The position numbers and the translations under genes were made by a program. The notes beneath the pieces are model-generated. The model saw only the letters and a list, made by a program, of their open reading frames with translations, ran no database searches and was not told where the DNA came from. Shown one piece after another: positions 6,568 through 11,507 of a stretch of DNA of 11,507 nucleotides. This DNA comes from Oscillospiraceae bacterium (lineage in GTDB: Bacteria; Bacillota; Clostridia; Oscillospirales; Oscillospiraceae), in assembly GCA_031266955.1 (NCBI GenBank), contig JAISAA010000315.1:1-11507 (forward strand), written 5' to 3'. Position 1 is the first letter of the stretch; each line of letters starts with the position of its first letter.

Positions 6568-6835
6568 GCGCCATATCCTCTAACTCCGCCATTGTTCTTG
6601 TGACTACTTCACCGCGCTCCGCTTGTCCTATGGAGTGCATTAAGCGCTCCATTTTTGCGCCTGAGTAATAATCGTCGTAGGGCTTGAGCTCGAATGGTAT
6701 GGACTGCTCCCGGATTGCCTGACGAAAAAACACGTTGATCGCGGTAGACGTATTTATGCCGATTCTGTTAAACAGGCTTTCCGCTTCCTGCTTTATATTT
6801 TCGTCGATGCGTATCGTCAGATTTGTTTGCGCCAT
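6557..6835 (-). CDS. RelB/DinJ-family ribbon-helix-helix antitoxin
   Basis: This 92-residue antitoxin is the first gene of the module. Its N-terminus is a ribbon-helix-helix DNA-binding fold of the RelB/DinJ type: the strand TNLTIRIDENIK (4-15), then the helix EAESLFNRIGINTSTAIN (18-35) and VFFRQAIREQSIPFEL (35-50). The C-terminal part, with an acidic patch (MAELEDMARGG), would wrap the toxin. The ATG at 6835 follows AAAGGAGA at a good distance. YoeB is classically paired with YefM/Phd-fold antitoxins, so the RelB/DinJ partner is a mixed pairing, of a kind I believe occurs in other Bacillota. Such complexes usually repress their own promoter. Confidence 0.9.
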   Translation of the reverse strand: MAQTNLTIRIDENIKQEAESLFNRIGINTSTAINVFFRQAIREQSIPFELKPYDDYYSGAKMERLMHSIGQAERGEVVTRTMAELEDMARGG

Positions 6836-6862
6836 ATTGAAAATCTCCTTTTCTTATCATTT

Positions 6863-6891
6863 GCACTGACATTATATTGCGTATTATGTGC
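6863..6891. promoter_or_regulatory. Candidate antitoxin operator (imperfect inverted repeat)
   Basis: GCAC at 6863-6866 and GTGC at 6888-6891 flank ACATTAT (6869-6875) and ATTATGT (6883-6889), which are complementary at six of seven positions. The repeat covers the -10 box and most of the spacer of the module promoter, as expected of an autorepressor site. The symmetry is imperfect and AT-rich, so this is tentative. Confidence 0.35.
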
Positions 6892-6899
6892 TTTGTCAA
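6871..6899 (-). promoter_or_regulatory. Consensus housekeeping-sigma promoter of the toxin-antitoxin module
   Basis: The minus strand has TTGACA (6894-6899), a 17-base spacer, and TATAAT (6871-6876), with both boxes matching the sigma-70/SigA consensus exactly. The antitoxin ATG lies about 35 bases downstream of the -10 box. A perfect promoter of this kind fits a module held down by autorepression. Confidence 0.85.
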
Positions 6900-6969
6900 T
6901 TGGGGAATACGTCAGTCAGCACCAGCAAAGCATCCTATGCCAGCCGCGGCGGAGGGTCGGCGGGGCGCG

Positions 6970-8238
6970 TCAGCCGACGGAGCGCCAGCGTTCGCCGCCG
7001 TCGGGGGTGAGGGTGTAGGTGTGGGCGGTGCTGGCTTCTATTATGTCGTAGCGGGCCCACATATCGGGCGGGACGTCGGCGCATCCGGAGCCGCCGCGGG
7101 CGTCCGCATACGCCTTATCGCACTCGCGGCGCAGCAGGCGGTTTATTATCACCGCCGCCTCCATACGCGTCACGTCGCCGCCGAGCGGGAACGGCCCGGT
7201 TTCTTCGACGTCCCCGCCGTGATAATTTCCCGCGTCGTCCATATAGTCCAGCCAGCCCCAGCGCGACGCTGAGCGGACGCTGTCCTCCGCCCACGGCATA
7301 GCTTCGTCAAAAGCCCGCGCGGCGCGCGTTATGTCACGGGTGAGGCCGTCGCGCTCGTCAAGCAGCCTTGCCATCCGCACGCACACCGTTATGAGCTCGG
7401 CGCGCGACGCGTTTTGCGCCGGCCTGAACGTATTGTCCGGAAAGCCGTTGATAATGCCCCGCTCCCGCATAACTGCGATCAGCGGGTCGTAGCCGTCCGT
7501 TTCCCCGGAATCGTAGAAAACCGCCGCCCCGCCCGAAACAGTCTCGCCGTCCGCCGCCATCAGAGAGAACAGCACCACCATATCGCCCCGCGTGACGCCT
7601 CCGTATGGATCGAAGCTGCCGTCCCCGTCCTTTAGCAGATACGGCAGATGCAGCGGATTTTCCGACTTCTCCGCCCATGAGGCGTATACGGTCTTGTCGG
7701 AGTCCATTGTGACCTCCAGGACGCGCTCCGTGCGTTCGCCGTCGGCGTACCAGCCGTAAAACGCGTTGTCGTTTCTGTCCGGCATCGGCATCAGCGTCAC
7801 CCTGCCGTTCGGCCTGACGCGCATCGGCTGCTGCGCCTCGCCGCCGTCCTCGTCCTCAAAGGAGAGGATGTATTCCTCGTCGGGCTCGCCCTCGTCCTCC
7901 GGCTCGCCGGGATCGCCCTGCCCGGGCGCGCCGAATACCGGTCTGTCCGGGTCGGGCTGCTCCTCCCCGCGTTCCTTGTGAAAAAAATCTCCGGAGCCGC
8001 TTTCGGCGAAAATACCGCCGCGGTTCATAAACGTACCTATCAGAAAATACGCCGTGACCGCCAAGACCGCCGTTATGACGACGGCCCACGCGCTCAATAT
8101 AACAACGCCCTTCCAAAGGCCCTTTTTGTGTTCTCTGCGCTGAGCGCGCAGCATACGGAACAGCGGCAGGCTGCCCCTGAAAAACAGGAACAAAATCGCG
8201 CCTACCACAACGATATAGAATATATAAAAAGCCGTCAT
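6970..8238 (-). CDS. Membrane-anchored protein with Flg_new-type repeat and three SLH repeats
   Basis: This 422-residue envelope protein has two N-terminal membrane helices (about 2-20 and 43-69) joined by a strongly basic loop (RAQRREHKKG, 31-40). By the positive-inside rule both ends are outside. An acidic Pro/Gly/Glu linker follows (80-122). Next is one Listeria-Bacteroides (Flg_new) type repeat (123-188; FYGWYADGE... and VYASW). Three SLH repeats lie at about 197-245, 246-300 (GIINGFPDNTFRPAQNASRAE is typical) and 308-370. The tail CADVPPDMWARYDIIEAS resembles the ends of other clostridial SLH proteins. SLH repeats usually bind pyruvylated cell-wall polymers, so it may tie the membrane to the wall. 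The start at 8238 has GGGGGAGGAG seven bases upstream; an in-frame upstream ATG at 8298 would put 20 non-hydrophobic residues before the helix and lacks a site. Confidence 0.88.
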   Translation of the reverse strand: MTAFYIFYIVVVGAILFLFFRGSLPLFRMLRAQRREHKKGLWKGVVILSAWAVVITAVLAVTAYFLIGTFMNRGGIFAESGSGDFFHKERGEEQPDPDRPVFGAPGQGDPGEPEDEGEPDEEYILSFEDEDGGEAQQPMRVRPNGRVTLMPMPDRNDNAFYGWYADGERTERVLEVTMDSDKTVYASWAEKSENPLHLPYLLKDGDGSFDPYGGVTRGDMVVLFSLMAADGETVSGGAAVFYDSGETDGYDPLIAVMRERGIINGFPDNTFRPAQNASRAELITVCVRMARLLDERDGLTRDITRAARAFDEAMPWAEDSVRSASRWGWLDYMDDAGNYHGGDVEETGPFPLGGDVTRMEAAVIINRLLRRECDKAYADARGGSGCADVPPDMWARYDIIEASTAHTYTLTPDGGERWRSVG

Positions 8239-8323
8239 TGAGGTACTCCTCCCCCCGCGCGAAGCGCCGCATACGCCCGAAAATGCCATACGCCTCACGC
8301 CGCTCCGCTTTGGGAGCCGACGG

Positions 8324-9391
8324 TCAGTCTACAATTTTGCGTATCTTCACTTTCGCAAGCTCCGGGTCCTTCGCGAGGTCAATGTAGTCCGTACCCTTTC
8401 CGCCCAGCTTCAACAGACGCGGGCGCCAAAGCGACTCCACATAGTTGTGGAACACGAGCGCCTGCTCGCCTGTCGTCAGTGTGACCTGCACTCCACTGGG
8501 GTACGGCGCGATGAATTTCATAAATATATCTACGATGTCGGGATCGAACTTCCTGTCGGAGCTCTGTTCGAGGATATCGAGCCCCTCATTGGCGTATTTC
8601 GCGGGGCGGTACGGCCTGCGCGAGACGAGCGCGTCGTACACGTCGGCGACGGAGACGATGCGGCCCACGAGCGATATCTGCTTGCGCTTGAGCTTGTTGG
8701 GATAGCCCGTGCCGTCATAGTTCTCGTGGTGCTGCAGCGCGCCCATTGACGCCTCGGCGGACAGCTCGTGATAGTCGTGCAGATAGTCGTAGCCCATCTG
8801 CACGTGCCGCTTGACTATCTCATACTCCTCGTCCGTCAGCTCGCCGGGGCGGTTGAGTATTTCGGCGGGCAGGAACGCGTTTCCGATGTCGTGCAGCAAC
8901 GACGCCACGCCGAGCTCGTAGAGCCGCTCGTCGTCCATACCGGCCTCTATCCCGACGAGAAGCGCCAGGATCATAACGCTGACCGCGTGGAAGTTGTCGT
9001 ACTCCTTATAAGGCTTCCCGCCTATGAAGTCAACTATACGCCTTTTTTTATTTTTCAGCGTTTCTATTATCGGCGTCACGGTGCTGTGCTGGCGCTCTAT
9101 GTCCTCGCTCTGGCGCGATTTATCCGTTTGGCGCTTCGCCATCTCCATAAAATATTGCAGCGTGTTTTTCGCCGCCGTGAACTGATCGTACGGTATAATA
9201 TATTCCGCGACTATATCGCGCGTTACCGCGTCCTCCACGTACACGCCCTGATAGCCGAATTTATTTATCTTCTCTATATCGTTCTGGCTGAGAGCTCTGC
9301 CGTCGTCGTATATCCTGCGGCTGTCCTCCCCGAATATATTCTGCGCCAGAACCATTCCCTTTTTCAAGCTGCCGATCGCGACAAATCGCAT
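8324..9391 (-). CDS. HD-GYP domain protein, probable cyclic-di-GMP phosphodiesterase
   Basis: This 355-residue cytoplasmic protein has no membrane segment. The N-terminal part (1-60, SLKKGMVLAQNIF... to FGYQGVYVED) resembles the small domain often found before HD-GYP. The HD-GYP core is at about 130-295: H135, HD 167-168, H196, HH 221-222, DGTGYP 226-231, D250 in VSVADVYDAL, and RPYRPAKY. These are the metal ligands and GYP signature of c-di-GMP hydrolases. The usual HDIGK reads HDIGN (N171), and the position four before H135 is Tyr rather than the Glu of trinuclear-centre enzymes, so a binuclear centre is more likely. A C-terminal beta-rich tail (298-355) is common in clostridial members. 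AAGGAAAGG precedes the ATG by ten bases. It lies between two surface-protein genes. Confidence 0.9.
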   Translation of the reverse strand: MRFVAIGSLKKGMVLAQNIFGEDSRRIYDDGRALSQNDIEKINKFGYQGVYVEDAVTRDIVAEYIIPYDQFTAAKNTLQYFMEMAKRQTDKSRQSEDIERQHSTVTPIIETLKNKKRRIVDFIGGKPYKEYDNFHAVSVMILALLVGIEAGMDDERLYELGVASLLHDIGNAFLPAEILNRPGELTDEEYEIVKRHVQMGYDYLHDYHELSAEASMGALQHHENYDGTGYPNKLKRKQISLVGRIVSVADVYDALVSRRPYRPAKYANEGLDILEQSSDRKFDPDIVDIFMKFIAPYPSGVQVTLTTGEQALVFHNYVESLWRPRLLKLGGKGTDYIDLAKDPELAKVKIRKIVD

Positions 9392-9439
9392 ATATTTATG
9401 ACCTTTCCTTTATTCTTATCTTGCGCTCCGCGCGGCTGT

Positions 9440-11506
9440 TTACCACGTCTTGCGGCGTTTATCAAATACTATTACGAGCAGCACCACTATCGCCAGAGAG
9501 ACGAGCGTCACGGCGTAAGCGCCGCTTTTCGGCAGGGCGCGCGTGCGTCCGGATTCGAGCTCGCGCTGATTGCCCAGCAGCTCCGCCGCCAGCGCGCGGT
9601 TTTCCTCCGTCGCTATGAGCTCCGGCGTCATTTCGCCCTCAAGAAGCTTTGCGATATCGTAGAACACATACTGTCCCTCGACGCTGTCGTACCTCGGCAC
9701 GAAGCTGCGCGCCGGGATTATCGCCGGCCTTGACAGACCGCCCTCTGTGACTGTGCCGGAGCCGTCGCCCGTACCGTCGCCGCCGCCTGTGCCAGCGCCG
9801 TTTCCGGAGCCTTCGCCGTCGCCCGCGCCGGAGCCGTTCCCTGCCTCTTCTCCGTCGCCGGAGCCCTCGCCGTCCGCGGAGCCTTCGCCGCCGGCGCTTT
9901 GCTGCTCTTGACCGTTTTCGCCTTGCGCGTCTTGACCGTCGGCGCTTTGCTGCTCTTCTTCGTTTGCGCTTTGCGCGTTTTGGACGCCGGATGCGGTCTC
10001 CTCGCCGGGGTTTTCTTCCTCGTCCTCAAGTCCGGCGGGCTCTTGCGCGTTGTCTTCGCCGGTCTTTTCGTCCTTATCGTCCGTACCGCCGGCCGTTTTG
10101 CCGGAGCCGGTCTCGCCCAGGGCCGCCGTCGCAGTGCCGCCGTCTATGGGAGCCGCGCCTTCGCCCGCTCCGGTGCCGTCGCGTGACGGGGCGTCGGAGC
10201 CGGTCAGGGCGCCCGAGTCGCGGCCCGCGCCCTCGCCGCCGCCGAGAGAGCCGCCGGAGTCTACGCCGGAGGCGTCGCCGCCGTCCGCGCCCTCCCCGGG
10301 CGCCGCGCCGTCCGTTCCGGGTGCGGCGGACAAGCCTGTCTCTCCCGCAGCCGCGCCGGCTTCGCCGGGCTCCTGTGAGCCGCCCGAGGCGGTCTTATCT
10401 CCGGCCACGCCGTCAGCCTCGTCGGGGCTGGGCTCCGGCTCAACGAAGTCGCCTCTCGCCTGAGCTTGCGCCGCGAGCATTTCGTCCGTCAGCGTGTGTA
10501 CGGTCATTACCTTAAGCAGCGGCTTCATTTGCAGATAGCCGTCCGCCAGCACGCCGAGCGCGCTTTCGGGACGCGCGATGTAATCCTTCGCGTACTCCAG
10601 CAGCGACATATCCGAATCCACGACGTTCAGGTCCACCCTCTCGCCCGTCAGGTAATTGAACGCGTAGGCGCGCCAGTCGTCATAGCGCAGCAGCACATAC
10701 GGCAAATCGGAATTAAGGTTGTTCGTCATATGGACAATATTCCGGTTTATGAACTTATCCGGGAGCTTTATCTCGTCGCGCGTGTGGCCTATGCTTCCGC
10801 TGTTTTCGAGGAAGCTGAGGTATTCCTCGTCGCCGGCGGAGTCGAGCACGAACCCGTCGCGCTGCACGGGCATCGCGGGGTCGAGTATCGCCAGAACGCC
10901 GTTTTTGTATATCAGCGGCGTCTCTATTATGTTTTCCTCGATTGCATTTTCTTGACCGTCGCGTTTCGATACGGAGAAGCCGGCGTAGGTGTCTATCGTA
11001 TAGCCGTCGTATTCAAAGCTGTAGAGCGGCGACGGCGCGTCGTGCAGGGCAAAGTCGCGGTTCCCCGCCGTCTGCCTACCCGTCTCTAAATCATAGAGCT
11101 CGCCGGAATCCAAGAGCCCCTGCCCGCCGCGCAGATTTACGAACTTGCCCGCCAGCAGCCGGCCTTCCTTTTCGCGCACGCCGTAGTCCGTCGTGAAGTA
11201 ATAGTTGTCGCCCCACAGCAGTACGGAGCGCGCGACGCCGTCGGGTTCTACGCGGTATTCCTCCGTGCGCTCGCCGTCCGTTACGCTGACTACTATCGGC
11301 GTTCTGAAGTCGTACTCTATTGTATACACGCGGTTTTCGACGTTCGCCCACACGTAGGGCGCCTCACGCTCGTACCGCACGGTAAAGCCCGCGTTGGGGC
11401 TCACGCCGTCAAACTCGATATTCAGCTCCGACGCGCCGCCCGCGCCGTAGGCCGCCGTCATCACGGGCAGCGGCTGCGGGGACGCCTTCAGCTTCATCGC
11501 CAGCAT
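9440..11506 (-). CDS. Large secreted protein with acidic linker and LPKSG sorting signal, 5' end probably off the window
   Basis: At least 688 residues are visible. The first Met falls on the window's last bases and no signal peptide is seen, so the true start is probably outside. Residues 1-350 are a beta-rich region I do not recognise; phrases such as YDLETGRQ, IYKNGVLAILD and FNYLTGERVDL recall propeller-type repeats, but weakly. Residues 355-590 form a low-complexity linker of Gly, Glu, Asp, Ala and Ser. After a small block (591-655) the C-terminus has LPKSG (658-662), a hydrophobic helix (AVTLVSLAIVVLLVIVF) and DKRRKTW. This is the layout of a sortase sorting signal with Ser for Thr. It is probably displayed on the wall. 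It is first of the three-gene block with the HD-GYP and SLH genes, 48 bases before the HD-GYP gene. Confidence 0.8.
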   Translation of the reverse strand: MLAMKLKASPQPLPVMTAAYGAGGASELNIEFDGVSPNAGFTVRYEREAPYVWANVENRVYTIEYDFRTPIVVSVTDGERTEEYRVEPDGVARSVLLWGDNYYFTTDYGVREKEGRLLAGKFVNLRGGQGLLDSGELYDLETGRQTAGNRDFALHDAPSPLYSFEYDGYTIDTYAGFSVSKRDGQENAIEENIIETPLIYKNGVLAILDPAMPVQRDGFVLDSAGDEEYLSFLENSGSIGHTRDEIKLPDKFINRNIVHMTNNLNSDLPYVLLRYDDWRAYAFNYLTGERVDLNVVDSDMSLLEYAKDYIARPESALGVLADGYLQMKPLLKVMTVHTLTDEMLAAQAQARGDFVEPEPSPDEADGVAGDKTASGGSQEPGEAGAAAGETGLSAAPGTDGAAPGEGADGGDASGVDSGGSLGGGEGAGRDSGALTGSDAPSRDGTGAGEGAAPIDGGTATAALGETGSGKTAGGTDDKDEKTGEDNAQEPAGLEDEEENPGEETASGVQNAQSANEEEQQSADGQDAQGENGQEQQSAGGEGSADGEGSGDGEEAGNGSGAGDGEGSGNGAGTGGGDGTGDGSGTVTEGGLSRPAIIPARSFVPRYDSVEGQYVFYDIAKLLEGEMTPELIATEENRALAAELLGNQRELESGRTRALPKSGAYAVTLVSLAIVVLLVIVFDKRRKTW
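9892..9957. repeat. Short direct repeat in the low-complexity linker
   Basis: CGGCGCTTTGCTGCTCTT occurs at 9892-9909 and again at 9940-9957, each encoding EEQQSA/QEQQSA-type units of the acidic linker. Between them CTTGACCGT also recurs (9907-9915, 9931-9939). This is internal expansion of coding sequence and a likely site of length variation. Confidence 0.6.
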
Positions 11507-11507
11507 T

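Noticed and set aside
8239..8298. Longer form of the SLH protein starting at 8298
   Set aside because: The extra 20 residues are not membrane-like, and the strong GGAGGAG site sits before the ATG at 8238.
8768..9733. A 321-codon plus-strand open frame across the HD-GYP gene and the end of the surface-protein gene
   Set aside because: It lies antisense to two supported genes, has odd composition, no ribosome binding site and spans two genes and their gap.
9899..10515. Several open frames on both strands in the acidic linker region
   Set aside because: They arise because GC-rich low-complexity coding sequence lacks stops in most frames; products are Arg/Pro- or Ala/Ser-rich junk.

Overview
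The window reads as a GC-rich, Gram-positive-type anaerobe, most likely a Clostridia-like Bacillota. The grounds are a bacterial F1Fo ATP synthase operon with strong AGGAGG-type ribosome binding sites, S-layer homology (SLH) repeats, an LPxTG-like sorting signal and a clostridial-style HD-GYP protein. The assignment is inference from gene content; no marker gene fixes the genus. Every gene I support lies on the minus strand, so transcription runs from high to low coordinates.

Region 11507-6970 is a three-gene envelope and signalling block. It holds the C-terminal 688 residues of a secreted protein with a long acidic linker and an LPKSG sorting signal (9440-11506), an HD-GYP domain protein (8324-9391), and a membrane-anchored protein with one InlB/Flg_new-type repeat and three SLH repeats (6970-8238). 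Short gaps suggest co-transcription.

Region 6910-6190 is a visibly AT-richer island. It carries a RelB/DinJ-family antitoxin and a YoeB-type toxin overlapping by 11 bases, behind a promoter with consensus -35 and -10 boxes 17 bp apart. A 33-codon stop-free stretch in frame with the toxin follows it and looks like a gene remnant.

Region 6132-1 is the ATP synthase operon: atpI-like, atpB (a), atpE (c), atpF (b), atpA (alpha), atpG (gamma) and atpD (beta, cut by the left edge). atpC is expected beyond the edge. There is no atpH (delta) gene between atpF and atpA. Instead the alpha subunit carries about 80 extra N-terminal residues, of which the first 70 closely resemble the C-terminal domain of delta/OSCP, joined to what looks like an otherwise complete alpha chain. 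The 144-base gap where atpH would lie holds three consecutive inverted repeats. The last would bury the atpA Shine-Dalgarno sequence in a 15-bp stem whose only non-Watson-Crick pair is a G-U wobble in the mRNA sense. This rearranged stator arm (delta N-terminal domain lost, delta C-terminal domain fused to alpha) is the most notable feature of the window.
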